Positions 42,407 to 54,039 are shown, counted from the first letter of the stretch. The stretch: 64,000 nt of DNA from Gracilaria domingensis (GCA_022539475.1 VCMS01000114.1:1-64000); one strand, 5' to 3'. Notes: generated by a model not told the origin, from the letters alone. Made by a program: numbers and translations.

Positions 42407-44999
42407 ATGACTGTCCGCGATGGAGATATCCCTGATGCAAAAGATGCAAATAGAGGTGCACTCGAACCGAATGACGGCATAGTTGTGGACAAAATTGAAG
42501 CTCAAAATGTGTCGAAGGAGTCTCCAATGTTGGACGGTTGTGACAAAAACTCTCCATGTCCTGATCGTATGAAATCGATAGCGACAAAGCTAGCTCGCGC
42601 CAAGTGTGGTAGTCTGGTCACGTTACACACGGACGAAGGAACTCAAGATCATGTCTTCTACATTCGAACACCCTCTACTCCGTCTCTAGCATATGTCTAT
42701 CCAGGCGTGATAATCCGGAACGACTCTTCACTTTTGTGATCCCTGTGTGAAATGAATGACAATCGCCTGGGATGTGGATCGGTTTGGAATTGTCAAGCTA
42801 AAGATTCTGGTAGGCTTTGGGCAAGATGAAAGTTATCAAGATGTCCAAGAAATACAAGAGGCAAAGGAATCCGTGTGAGAGTTTCAACGAAGCTCGAGTG
42901 CTCTGCTCTTGTGCTCACGTCTTCTTTGCAGAACTTTTTCAGCAGGGAGCTTTGTTCCAAAGTCGCGGAATACATCAAAGTAGACTGGGCATCGTTTGAA
43001 ACGAGGCCCAAAACAATTTCAGAATTGGATTGTGACGACTTTTGTGTAATCAAGACGTCAAATACGATTCACACGAATCATGTTCCGAATGGAATTCCTT
43101 GTGGCAAATTCTTGCGCTCGCGAAGTGGAGATATAATGGACAACAACGTCATTATGTCTGCTTTGAAAGCTTTCCGTAGTGCCTGCCCAGGTGGTAGTGG
43201 GTCTGTTATAAGGCTACATCTTTACTTTAGCAATAGATTTCCGGAATATTCGATTCAGGAAGAAGCATTGCAGAACGCTCTGAAGACAATAACGGATAAC
43301 GAGCTAGACGCCGAAGAACTTGTGAAGTACCTGAGAATAGAACATGAAGGAGATCATCTGGAATTTCTGGACTTCGAATTGGAGGGCACAGGTGTTCTCT
43401 CTTCAATTACGTGGTCTCTGAATGGGTCTAAAGATATTGTACGCAAGTGTGGTGACGTATTGTTCTTGGATAGTACTCACAACTCAACCAGGTACAACTA
43501 CAGTTTCGTGACTTATACGGTCGTTGACTCCGAAGGTGTGTCCGGTGCCGTTCTTCTCAGTCTGACTCTGAGAGAAGACTTTGAGTACTGCAAGAGACTT
43601 TTGGCCTGCTGGCACGAAGCGTTTGGTGTTAAACTTCCCTGCGTGATTTTTATAGATGAGGACGAAGCTATGGCTTTTTCTATTGATTCAGTTCCATACA
43701 GAGTAGAACTGAAGCACTTGCTCTGCACATATCATCTCTTTGACATGAACGTGAAGAAACGCGCGTTCTGTCATGGATAACGAGCCAAATTGGGGCTAGT
43801 TCATGGCCTCTGTTCAGATCTGCTTTATCTATGTGCGGAGAATGTGGGTCGGAAACTGAACTTGTCGGGTTATGGAATCAACTGATAAGCCAATGGTTTC
43901 CAGCTGGGCCGCGGACGAAAACCGTGAGGAGCTATCTTGATAACCATGTATGCAACAAACGTAAGCAATGGGCGACAACGTATTCCAAGGAATTTTTGAC
44001 TCTCGGTTCTTCAACTACCCAGAGTTCGGAGAGCTGGAATAGTCTGATGAGATCGTTATCGGACAGTACCAGCCTAAAGAACTTCGCACTCTCCATTGCG
44101 AAACTCGTTGAAAGGCAGGGAGAAACAGAGAAGAAAAGTGTAGATACTACTTGGAGAGTATTTCATCTTCAAACCTTGCCGAGAGCTCTCAGGGAACACA
44201 TGACTGTATTTCTTGCGTCTCGCGGTTACTCGCGGTACGCTCTAAAAGAGCTTGCTGAACAAATAATTTTGGCTGACGAACTATGTTATGAAGATGTGAA
44301 CAATTAGCGAAACGATTCGAAGGAGCTGTATATGTTGAGGGCAGAAGGGTTTACTTATCGAACCTATGAGTCTTGGAACACAGGGAGTTTCAAAATCAAT
44401 CTTCCAGAACCTCAGTACATCTCCGTATCGGAAGCATTCCTGAAAACTCTGAGGGTTATATACCTGGCGTTGAAGCCAATTGCGAATGCTTGTCCCCGAA
44501 CAGGATAGGACTTCCATGCAGCCACATTCTGGCTGCTTGCTTTCATGTAGACCGAACACGCATGCTATCTGAGGAGCTCCAAGCCCGAGATTTTCGATGT
44601 CTTGCAGATCTCATATGTCTTACTCTGACTGCGGAGAGATGGATTTCACCTTTTCATTCAGAGAAGAACGAAGTAACAGACTTATCGACTAATCAGAATG
44701 TGAAGGTTTGCAGACAGATCGACGAAGAACATCGAATTGAGGTGGATGATTGGATGCTTGAATGTGGTGTTCGCCGGAAACTGGAATCTTTCTCTCGAGT
44801 TCACTTTCCACGTGAGCTGAAGGGAGATAGAAGAAGGAAGGCATTTTCTATGCTACGATCTGTTTTCACAAGAGTCGCAGAAAATCTCCGAAGTTCCAAC
44901 CAGGCATTAGAAGTAGGTGCTAGAGTCTACGACCTTTCTAGAGGCAAATCAAGGCTCTACACAACTTCCTGCTCCATGTGTATAAAATTACTCTTGTAG
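42407..44999 (+). pseudogene. MULE transposase with SWIM zinc finger (frameshifted)
   Basis: The first part (42407-42739) is a polar N-terminal region with no clear domain. The second (42875-43780) carries the MULE catalytic domain: first Asp in DVLFLDSTHNS (43469), second Asp in VIFIDEDEAM (43655), then LLCTYHLFDMN with the conserved Cys/His. The third (43831-44307) contains TTQSSESWNSLMR with the expected Glu. The fourth (44373-44999) holds a SWIM finger, CEC...GLPCSH at 44481-44540, typical of the C-terminus of MULE transposases. The parts lie in different frames or are separated by stops, so there are at least three disruptions. Order and content are otherwise those of a full-length transposase. 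Confidence 0.85.
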
Positions 45000-45039
45000 T
45001 ATATGTTCAGAGCTTGGTGTACAAAAGCACGTCGAGAAC

Positions 45040-46266
45040 GTGCGGCAGCACTTCATCAAGAAACATCCTGGTGAGCCAATACCAAAACTAGAAGAAAAGA
45101 TACAGGCAGCTACGGATGCTAAACAGAGTCCTATTCTGAATTCTCATGAAGTAGATGCTGTACGCGTTGAGAAAGAGGTCGAAAATGGTCAGCCTCGTTT
45201 GTCTGAGGAGCAGAGAAATGCCCGCGAAAACGTTTCTCTTCGGTGTATGAAAGGAAGAAACAAAGAGAGGTATGCAACAAGGAACACTTTTACAGTGTTT
45301 AAGAGGAAGGACCCAGAAGTAGGATGTAGAGTTGAAGTGTTTTGGAACTTGGATATGAAATTTTATCAAGGAATACTTCAACGTTTACCACAAGACCAGA
45401 GGAAAGCAGAATTTAAGATTGTCTACGATGATGGAGATGCAGACGACGCAGAAGAATTTCTTAACATGCGATGGAGACGTATCAATTTTCTTCCGGGTAA
45501 CCCAATACCTTCTTTAGAAGTTACTCTTCAAGCACAGGAGGCATTCAAGGATGTCATGGACAAGGTGAATGAAGAGGAGCGTAGAGATAAGCCGAGAGAC
45601 GTTGCAGTGTTTCGGGGACCAAAAAACATATTCAGGACTGATTCTGGCTCTCTTAGAGCAAAATAATGGTTAACAAACTCTATATTAGAAGCATTTATTC
45701 TTAAGCTGATACGTATTTCAAGCCACAAGGAGGATCAACGAGTTCTGTTCATTTGTTCTTTTGCTATTCCTATCGCATCGGCAAGGAAGACCAAAAACGG
45801 TGCACAGAAAGTTTTCAATGGTTTTGTTCCGCATGATGTAGATGGAATAGTGTGGCCAATTCACGTTTGTGGATCACATTGGATTCCTTGCTATGCTGCG
45901 GTTGGAAGGCGGTCGTTTGTGGTTTTGGATCGTTATCCAGCTCAAGACGTATCTGTTTCTTCATCAAGTGTTTCTGAGAACATACGAAGCACACTTACAG
46001 CTATGAAGGAGAACTACTCAGAAACTTATGGAATCAGAAACTTTTGGAACGAAGATGTACCAATCACTTTTTCTGGTCCGCTTAACTTTCCACAACAACC
46101 GTCTTGGAATACATGTGATTGTGCTGTTCTGGTTTGTCTATACGCGTGGTCGTTAATTGTTGGAAAGCCACTAAAATCGTATGATTGGAAAACTCAGAGC
46201 TCGAATGATTTCACTCGATTAATGAACGATGCACCTCATATTATTGGTGCAACAATTGTATCTTAG
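45040..46266 (+). pseudogene. Tudor-like plus Ulp1-type protease, one in-frame stop
   Basis: One frame runs from 45040 to 46266 with a single TAA at 45664-45666. Before it, VGCRVEVFWNLDMKFYQG ... FKIVYDDGDADD at about 45319-45490 resembles Tudor/PWWP-type chromatin-binding barrels. After it, WLTNSILEAFILKL, then IHVCGSHWIPCYA (catalytic His), FVVLDRYPA (Asp), PQQ and TCDCAVLVC (catalytic Cys at 46120) give the complete His-Asp-Gln-Cys signature of Ulp1/SENP C48 peptidases, which remove SUMO-like modifiers. The stop lies between AAA and TGG and could be one C-to-T change from CAA. Whether this was one protein with the transposase or a separate gene is open. Confidence 0.75.
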
Positions 46267-46514
46267 AATGAGGAAGTATTATTGGGATCTGTCGCACTTG
46301 ACCCAATCCTAATTGTTGATGATGACTGCTCTTCGAACTTTAAGATTCGTATGTCTTTTGAATGAACTTAAAAGGTAGATTTACGTCACTAAATCATCCA
46401 GAATATGAGTTGCTTATGAAGAGTATTGCACGATTAAAAGTAGCATTTATTTCTTACAAGGTCGAGGTTTAAGGCACAAGATGCGTCGCTTGCGCTTCTT
46501 AAGGCTAAAACACG

Positions 46515-46628
46515 CCCGGGGGTGTATAATATTTATGTTCGCCCTGGCGCCTTTAATTCTTAGAGGTTCCCGGGCTGCTTTACTGCCTATTTCGCGCCGG
46601 GCCCACAGAAGCAGAATATTTACCCGGG
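46515..46628 (+). repeat. 27-bp-period CCCGGG array, right end of the MULE
   Basis: CCCGGG-like cores fall at 46515, 46542, 46569, 46596 and 46623, exactly 27 bp apart (two have one mismatch). Read as the reverse complement, it starts ACAATTGCCCGGG like the left array, so the two form inverted subterminal arrays. Confidence 0.8.
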
Positions 46629-46645
46629 CAATTGTAACTGTACCC

Positions 46646-46657
46646 GATGCATCCTCC
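46646..46657 (+). repeat. Target-site duplication, right (GATGCATCCTCC)
   Basis: Identical to 36621-36632; marks the right border of the 10-kb insertion. Confidence 0.85.
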
Positions 46658-47451
46658 AAGGTGAACATGGGCGCACCACAGGGGCCCTGATCGTTCATTT
46701 TCTTCACAGCTTCGTCAACTTTGACCTTCACTGACCTGCCATATGAATTTTCAGGCCCGTTCTTACTCTCTAACAAAGCCTTAATCGCATTCAACTCGGG
46801 TTCCAGTACATTCAACTGAGCCGACCACTTAGTCTTCGTCGACGTTGCCGTGGACGTGAGTTGGAGCACAAGAGCGTTGATCGTGTCTGGTGTGAAATTG
46901 GCGTTTCGGAGCACTAGAACGGCAAACTGACGACTGGTTGCGTAACTAATGCCACGGGTGTGGTTCGTGTAGCGTGCAACCGCTCCAGTGAACCGACTAG
47001 CAAACACAGATACGGTTTTCGCGTCTTCTCGTTCACACGTCTGAATAGCAGTCACCAGATCTACATCACGTTTAATAAATTCAATAGCGCTGTCCTTAGC
47101 GATAATCTCTAGTATGGATTCAATTAAAGATTCATTTCCTTCGTCATCTGCATCACCATCAAGCGGAAGCACGCCTGATGTCTCAGCCTTTTTCAGTGGG
47201 TCTTGCGCGGTCTCGTCGCAGGACATATAAATTACATGACCGGCACCTTGACAGATAGCTGCCTACTTCTGTTCAACTTTTGCAAACTGCGTCATCATTC
47301 GCATCCATCGACGATGCTCATCACGATATCGGACTTTGGACGTTACATTCGTAATGAATTCAGGCGCTTGGTTAAAGTTCCCAGCAGATCCCACAGATAC
47401 AAATCCTGCTGGGTCCATAACTGTGACAAACGGTGAAATGGGGTCTGCCAT
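46658..47451 (-). pseudogene. gag: Copia-1 gag N-terminal part, one in-frame TAG
   Basis: It starts at the ATG at 47451 (MADPISPFVTVMDPAG), runs 62 codons to TAG at 47263-47265 and continues in the same frame. The continuation has the helical gag pattern: SIEFIKRD-like helices, VSVFASRFTGAVARYTNH, FAVLVLRNANF. The open frame runs on into the MULE terminal array to 46447, which is fortuitous; true gag coding ends at the duplication (46646-46657) and resumes at 36632. Apart from the TAG the frame is clean. Confidence 0.65.
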
Positions 47452-47561
47452 GTCGTCGTAGGGCGGTATCTACAGAGCACGGAGCTAGGAACAGGAGAAT
47501 CAGCACAAAGGCTTGGCTCGTCGCTTGCTTGCGCTCTGTGGCCATCTGGTGTCTACTAAGC
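47452..47561 (-). repeat. Copia-1 leader segment, duplicated at 32976-33087
   Basis: The about 110-bp segment directly before the gag start is closely similar to 32976-33087 (CCAGATGGCCACAGAGCGCA, CTAGCTCCGTGC, GTAGATACCGCCCTACGACG). The similarity extends weakly into the gag start on both sides. Confidence 0.7.
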
Positions 47562-49517
47562 CCAAGTCTAGGCTGCTTGTGCTCACTCTCATGCCCTTTC
47601 AGGAGACATGATCACTCACGACGGAGTGCTGACAAATGCAATCGGTCGCAATGGCCTTTCCAGACCAAATTGGGCAATGGTTGCACAAATACCAGTATGA
47701 TGAAGCAATTTAGCAATTCGAGTGTTCTACAACAGTATTGTGCACATGGGCTAAGGCTTTCTCCACGGTAGAGGCGCTCTTTTACTTGGATAAGGTGCAA
47801 TTCCTAAACATTGGAAAAAACTGCTGACGTTTGTGTGAGGGACCTGTAGCATGGAAGTGTTACATGCCCCACCAAATTGTGTAAGCTACCAATTCAGTCG
47901 TTCAGAAGCGCGCCAATGAAACTAGCCCGATGAAAAATAATTCCAGCCTCCGGGAATTTTAGCTTCCTGGTCAACCGCAATTCACCTCACGCATCCTCAC
48001 CAACACCGTGAGGTTCAACTTGCTTCCCCACCGGGGCGCGCCGCAGTGGCTTGCGGCGGCACATCCCCGCCCTTACCGCCGCGCTGTTTCTTTTGCGCCT
48101 TTCCACACGCAACACGAGTCAGTTCTTGCAAGCGATGATGCAGACTACGCTCGATGCTTGCAATGACTCTACTGGATGCTGGTGGTGACTACACTGCATG
48201 ACGTTGGTGACTGCTGAACGCTGGTGAATGCTGGACACTGGTAACTGCTGAAAAGTGGCAACTTTTGGACGTGGCGACTACACTGGATGCTGGTGGTGAT
48301 TGCTGGACGCTGGTGACTAATTGACGTGGTGAATAATGGATGCTGGTAACCATTGCTCGGTGGTAACTACAAAATGATGTGGCTACCTATAATATTGGAC
48401 ACTGATGCTGTATCGTCATCACAACGAGTCAAGCGATTGGAATAGAGCATGATACTTTTTCAAAAAGGCACCAAGATGAAATGCAATGCAGCAAAGAAGG
48501 AGACACAATTGCATGAATGAAGACAGGTTTGCCCCTCGATGTACGCTTTTGCGAAGCAAAACATTATTCAGTCGAAACGTCTCGAACAGCTCGATAAATG
48601 TTCCAAAGCGCTTTCGAGCGCGTAGCGTACCTACTGGAGAGCATTGATAGCGCCATAGCTAGATCGAATTCATGAACAAACGTTGCGGGTACTTTCTGCA
48701 TCTCCGTTTTCCGGTTTTCGACTAGAACACCTCTGCCGCATAACATGTTACGCAGCGTATCTCTACATGCCTCGACCTTTGCTTTCACACGTTCCTCGAT
48801 ATCATCTTTTTCTTCATTCTCCGCTTGTTCGGCTTCCTCCGCTTAAATCGGTTCTTCAGAGGCCTCTGTCGCTTCGGATTCTACGAAGGTGGTTGACGGG
48901 GCGTGGCGAATGCCTGGAGCATCAGTGTCATCATCAGTGACAGACGCCAGCACTTGTTGTGGTGAAGAAATTTAGATTCAGAGGGTTCGGTAGGATGGTG
49001 ACTGCGAAGAAAATTGAGGATGGCGCTACAGAAAGCCAAGATTGCTATGCTATATACGCAGTTTAAGTGCCAGAAGGTCTTTTGAACCAGTCTTGCAACC
49101 ACACCAGAGAATGCCATACGTTTTGGGCAAAATACGACTAACAATCAAACTCATAAGCTCACCTTGAAAAATTGTCGGAGGGTACCGATGTCCAATTATC
49201 GCATGTACCCAGTCCAAGGCATCCTCCGCCACTCTACTGGTGTGAAAAGAGCGCTAAGAGAGATGGTGAGTATTGAACAAATTGTTGAACATAACTTCAT
49301 TACATGGCATATGTGGATCATGGAAAACGAGACTAGGATTTCTGGTATAGAACAATAATCTGCACACTCTTCGGCTAGGTCTAATATCACGAATTTGGAT
49401 AGAAACCTCGCGAGTTAGAGCTTTCCCTAGAAACTTAACTTGGGTAGACCACTCTTCTTCTCGACGACCTCTCCCATATTCGACCAACTCTCTCTCCTTC
49501 TCTTTCCCCTTCGTTCT
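47562..49517. other. Intergenic DNA
   Basis: No gene that I can support. A short minus frame 48788-48564 is lysine/arginine-rich but unrecognised. 48150-48400 is repetitive (listed separately). Confidence 0.3.
48150..48400 (+). repeat. Degenerate minisatellite
   Basis: GCTGGTGACT, GCTGGACGCTGGTG and TGGATGCTGGTGGTGA variants recur every 12-25 bp across about 250 bp. Units are too diverged to give an exact period. Confidence 0.55.
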
Positions 49518-50354
49518 TGTAGAGCATAAGGCCCTGAATAGGGATGCATGGAGGTGCTTTTCATAGTTTTTTAATCCGTTACCGGCTTCGACACCTCATG
49601 TTATGAGAGGCTACTGTGGTAATGGCTCCATTCTAGGGTACAACTAGGAAGGATAGTGTTTCTGCACACTTGTGCTGAGTTGGCCGGATACCGAGTGCGC
49701 CGTGGCAAACCTGGCACGGTTTCACACGTGTAAAGTATTAGCGGGCTGCGCCCGATAGTTTGGTATTTTTAGTTGATAATTTCAAGTGCCGTATATAGGT
49801 GGCGGCACTTGCCCCCACTGTACGGGAAGTAAACCTCAAGGAGGCCTTTGGCTCTAGCTTCTTGCCGCGTACGAACGGTTCTTCGTCTTTAGCCGGGCTA
49901 TATGGCTGCATCCTCGAAGTTTCTATCTACCTCTGTCCCCGAGGAGTCCTAGACCGTCGTTACGGCATCTTTTTCTTGTTTGTTTGCTAATATTTCCGTC
50001 ATTTGGCTCTTGTTTCTCTGCCCTGTCATACAGGTTTGGCCCACTAGTCCCGGGACTTTTCCAGTTTACCACGAGTCAGTGCTCCGCAGTGCGGCTCGTA
50101 TGCTGATCCTTAGTTGTCCCATACCGTTGGGCTGGATATCCGCACTCGCTGTAGCACACCGGAACGGCCGGATACCTACGCCGATTCTTCCCTTTCATCT
50201 CTGACTGCACGTTCAGATTGGTGTCACCCGGATTTACAGCTAGCATCGCGCTGGCCCTATCGGAGGATTCTACTGGTGCATCTACCTCTTTAGATAGCAG
50301 GTCTCGAGTTCCCTGTCGGTGCGCTCTCCGCGACGCGGCTCTTGTTTGCCCACT
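49518..50354 (+). repeat. LTR, second copy of the 33.8-kb family
   Basis: It starts TGTAGAGCATAAGGCCC, ends TTTGCCCACT, and matches 33785-34621 along the whole length. It is followed by CGTGGGATTGAACCACA as there. It could be a 5' LTR whose element is lost, or a solo LTR with leader. Confidence 0.7.
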
Positions 50355-52770
50355 CGTGGGATTGAACCACAGTCCTCAGTCAGTGCTCCTTCCCTCTTGG
50401 CACCCACCACCTTCCCTCAGCACAGTCTGTGCCTCCGTGCCACCAACCTCCATTAGCCTTTTCCTGCTTTCGGCGGTCTGGTCTCCCGCCCTCTACGTCG
50501 AAGTTTCATTTTGCCGCGCACCTTTGCGCTTGATAGCACCTTGCATTTATCTTTGCTTCCTCGTTCCCCTGGAAAGGCGAGTGGTACATCACGCATTTCT
50601 TGGTGCTTCTTTTGTTGTAACACCGTCAGGGTGCTGGCCCCAGCGAACGTTGAACCACAGACTCCGCTGCGCCGGCCCTGCTTGCCCTACTGTTCGACCG
50701 ATAGCTTCTGGGTGTCCCGATTTGTTGGATTGCTTTTCGCTGTCGTGCTAACTGTCCACCTCAAAGGCCGAATAGTACGTTCGTCTGGTTTCCTCCCTGA
50801 TTTCTGTGTGTTAGGGGTTTCTATCTATCTCGGGGTTGTACTGTCTGCTCCTATAGACATCTCAGCTACGTTGATATCTGTTGCCCCTTTCAGCTGGCAC
50901 TCTCGAGCATTTTTTGTGTCCTCTCTAGGTTTGTCACCACCCGCGTCGGTTCTCTTAAAAACGAGGTCTACAATTTGGCTGTAATGCGCAGCGTTTGATT
51001 ACATAAATTGTGAAGAACACATCTCAAAACCTTTATGGTTTTATAATATAAGAGAGAAACCATAAAAACGACAAGAGTAGCACATTTAAATGAGCAAATG
51101 TTTAGATGGTAGTCTTCAATATTTATAGAGTTAGGCTGGGTATAAAATAGACTTTTTCGACCTATTCCATGTCTGTTTGACAGACGTTAACCGTTCTACA
51201 TCATCAAACCTGTCAAAATTGGGCGATGCGACGGAACACGGATTTAGAGCTGCTCCCACAGCCGTCTTCTTCATGCAATCTTTACGCTCTGCAGCTCAAA
51301 TAAATGCTCTTTCTTCTGTTCTTTACAATCACTGGGAAAGAGCGCTGAAGAACTAAGGCAGTAAATGTAGTAAGGAGAACCAACCACAGTCCCAAACGTA
51401 AGTGTTCTCGCATATATATCAAATGTGTTGCACGTGCCATGCGCGCTTCATATGATGAAAGCACTAGAACGAGCCAATCACAACGCAGCAGGATCCCTCA
51501 GACATCAAACTCCTCAGTGCAGTCAACTCTTTCTTAGTCGTTGGCCTCGCCCTCCTTAGCCTGGGAAGTGCGGGAAGAAGCAACAAAAGTACAATTGAAT
51601 TTGTGTAAATTAAAGCAGATGAAATGCAAAAATGGGTAACGTTGTCAGCGTATGTTTTCATACAAATCGCTTCCAAAGATGTCCATGTGTCCTACTGTTG
51701 TTGGTTCAGATTGATACGACCCAGTATATCTGACATACGTCTCACGAAGAAGAGAAACTCGTGCATAGTCATCTCAAGTCATCAGAAGCTGACTTACAGA
51801 TGACTTTAAATGACTACGTTTTATCTCATAAAATTCTAGCAAAGGTGGTCAATTATAAAACTAACGCATCAAACATGATCGCTGACGTTGTTGGAGTAAA
51901 AACCGCAGAATGTTGCAATGAGTGTCACACATTTAAAATTTATGGCACTCGAAAATGTCCCTAAAGCATTTTTTCCGAAAGTCACAATTGTTTTGTGCCA
52001 TAAATTGGTTTCTTTTGCCCTTGTCTACCCATGAAGCGTATTTTTGAATGTTAAACACGCTTGGATCTATGAAGTTAAGCCACACTTCGTGATCTATCTC
52101 TGCGAATAAGTCAGATTTTGGATGAGAAAGTTCGGAACTAAGCCATCGGTCATCAAGTCATCTGGATGGCATCTGGTGCTTTTTTAAGTCACAACATTTG
52201 CCCAGTGGACACATCCGTGTCAAAAACACGACTGAAATCACTGTGCTTTTACGAGCGTGCAGTTTTATCATCTCGCCACGCACACTCCAGTGTCACAAAG
52301 TCATGCAAGTGACAGGTTCCAACAATTAAAACCGACTTGCACGATATTAATTGAATACCCTTGATTTTTACCTCACTTTCATGGTCTCCCGTTTTTCTTA
52401 ACAGCCACGAATATCTCTTCAGCAACCACCTCAGCAATAGCACGTTTGCCCGCAGCACGCTGCGCTCCAGCACGATGACGCTGCATATGGGTGGCGGAAA
52501 GCTACTCCATTAGCGCCAAACGACGAGGGGTTAGCTGGGCCTAGTGGCGAAGCTCAGCGGCGTTTTCCTACATGCGACTGCTGTAGCTCCGAGCCGCCAA
52601 AGCAGAGGACAGTCTCGGCAGTGCAATTTGCTACGTATGCAGTACTGACTATCACCATACCGGCTTCATCAACTTCACACTCCGCAACAAGCGAACGCGA
52701 ACTGTTCATGTGAGTGTCAATCAAGTATTGTATAGAAATCTTCCCAGTGCTACCGAGGCTAACCCAGAGA
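50355..52770. other. Leader-like and intergenic DNA
   Basis: 50355-50990 is pyrimidine-rich and follows the LTR, so it may be an element leader; long open frames there (50218-50751, 50511-50984) lack any domain. 51000-52770 shows no supported gene. Confidence 0.3.
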
Positions 52771-53524
52771 TCAGCGAAAACAATTGCGTTCCCACCGGTG
52801 CATTTTTTTATATGGTTCCAGGTCCCACTCTTTCGAAATCGGCTTCGAGATCAAACTGGTCATTCCATCGCAGACGCGAAAGATATCCAAACCTATTTTT
52901 TTTCTTGCCCTGCCGTAGAACCCGCGGCAAAAGTATAACTTGAATGCTCCGAACACGGAGACATCTACAGGCTGTAACACATGGCTCCAATGAGTTGAAA
53001 GCGCTTCAACAACAACGCGCTTGTGGCGCAAAAAGTTCAGCGTACCAAACGGAAAGTGACCAGCATAACCATCCAAAACTAGAATCAATTAATTTCCATC
53101 TGTAAGATTTTCCTTCGTCTCTTCCACCCAATTCTGTGCCCAGTTGAATACAATGTCAGAATCAACACCGGGGTTCTCACTCTGATACAGATAGCATAGC
53201 GGGAGGGAGTCATGCATGGTCTGTGATTCTCTATTGATAAAGCGATAAAGTGCGCCTTCCGCCGACGAGAACAATGGGCTTCCATGCTCGACCGTCCGCC
53301 GAAACTACGGGCATTACGGCTAACCGGTCTACAGCGCCCTTAGTTCGAGTGGAATTCTGAATCAAAACTGAGACACTGCTGGCAGTGCTTGTAGAGAGAC
53401 CATAGTGTCCGATGTGGAACACGATCCGTGTTCTGCAAAAGAAACTTGTGAAAATCACAATATTGCAAGACAGCCAGCAAGGCTGTAGCTGTGTTCGGAC
53501 CGTGGCTGCGTAGAAGCGTTCCAA
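52771..53524 (-). pseudogene. pogo/Tigger-like DDE transposase relic
   Basis: The frame 53524-53231 has KGAVDRLAVMPVVSADGRAW, matching the strand region of DDE_1 transposases (..VSADG...). The frame 53274-53089 continues it. The frame 53088-52771 holds ILVLDGYAGHF (second Asp) and LSTHWSHVLQPVDVSVFGAF (third Asp), the signature of the pogo/Tigger/CENP-B group. The N-terminal DNA-binding part and first Asp are missing; at least two frameshifts are present. Confidence 0.7.
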
Positions 53525-53743
53525 CCAGGACTTATCATGCTCGTGATTGAGCAGAAGTCTGTGACTACCCTACATGCTAGCTGTATAAGATAGTCGAAGA
53601 CCAATAAACCGAATGGGTGAGAAAATCAATCCAGTTAACCACAAGCATCAATTCGTTCTTTCTACAGTTTATTGGACCCAGTTCACGTTTTCCAACTGCA
53701 ATTCACGACATTGCTCACCGTTTTCTGATTACATTCTGTTGTC

Positions 53744-54039
53744 ATGTCGGACAACTTATTCGATGTCGCGCAGTTGCGCATACCGCTGCTGAAAGCCGAA
53801 AATTACTTCATGTGGTCGCATCAAATGGAGCTAATTCCTCACGAGAAATGTGTGTGGCAGATAGTGAATGGCACGGAGCTAAACCCTGAAGATGATCAGG
53901 CTAAGGCAAAGTATGAGAACAGGTGCGATACTGCTCTTACCTGCATTCTCCTTTTAGTTCATGAATCGTGTGTCGCGCCAGTTATTGTAGAGCAAACCGA
54001 CAAATCGGTAGAATCTCGTGGGATTGTTATCATAACCAC
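53744..54039 (+). pseudogene. gag: Copia-2 gag, N-terminal part
   Basis: The ATG at 53744 starts a Copia-type Gag: LRIPLLKAENYFMWSHQMEL (the usual L.G.NY..W...M pattern), then a helical region ending LLLVHESCVAPVIVEQ. The frame then runs into inserted DNA and stops at 54076. The C-terminal part resumes near 54885. Confidence 0.75.

Larger units (their letters stand above)
36633..46645 (+). mobile_element. Mutator-like transposon with Ulp1 protease, 10.0 kb
   Basis: The ends are GGGTACAGTTA at 36633 and its inverted copy ending at 46645, flanked by a 12-bp direct duplication, a size compatible with Mutator-like elements. Near each end lies an array of CCCGGG cores at 27-bp spacing, in inverted arrangement (ACAATTGCCCGGG outermost on both sides). 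It encodes a MULE-type transposase, a SWIM finger, a Tudor-like domain and a Ulp1-like protease, all on the plus strand. It carries a Harbinger element (37597-41296) and a solo LTR (36644-36936); without these it is about 6.0 kb. Its genes are broken, so it is not autonomous now. Confidence 0.8.
32976..47561 (-). mobile_element. Copia-1: Copia-like element split by nested insertions
   Basis: Read from high to low coordinates: leader (47561-47452), gag start (47451-46646), a 10-kb DNA-transposon insertion (36633-46645), gag end with zinc knuckle, protease, integrase, an LTR insertion (33785-34621), then the end of RT. Protease-integrase-RT order is that of Ty1/Copia. After RT the sequence returns to a leader plus gag start homologous to 47451-47561 (at 32976-33087), so either a second copy abuts it or a rearrangement joined them. 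No flanking LTR of its own could be defined. Confidence 0.7.

Noticed and set aside
50218..50984. Hydrophobic plus-strand frames after the 49.5-kb LTR as a possible env
   Set aside because: Pyrimidine-rich DNA yields Leu/Ser/Phe-rich frames; no signal peptide, cysteine pattern or homologue seen.
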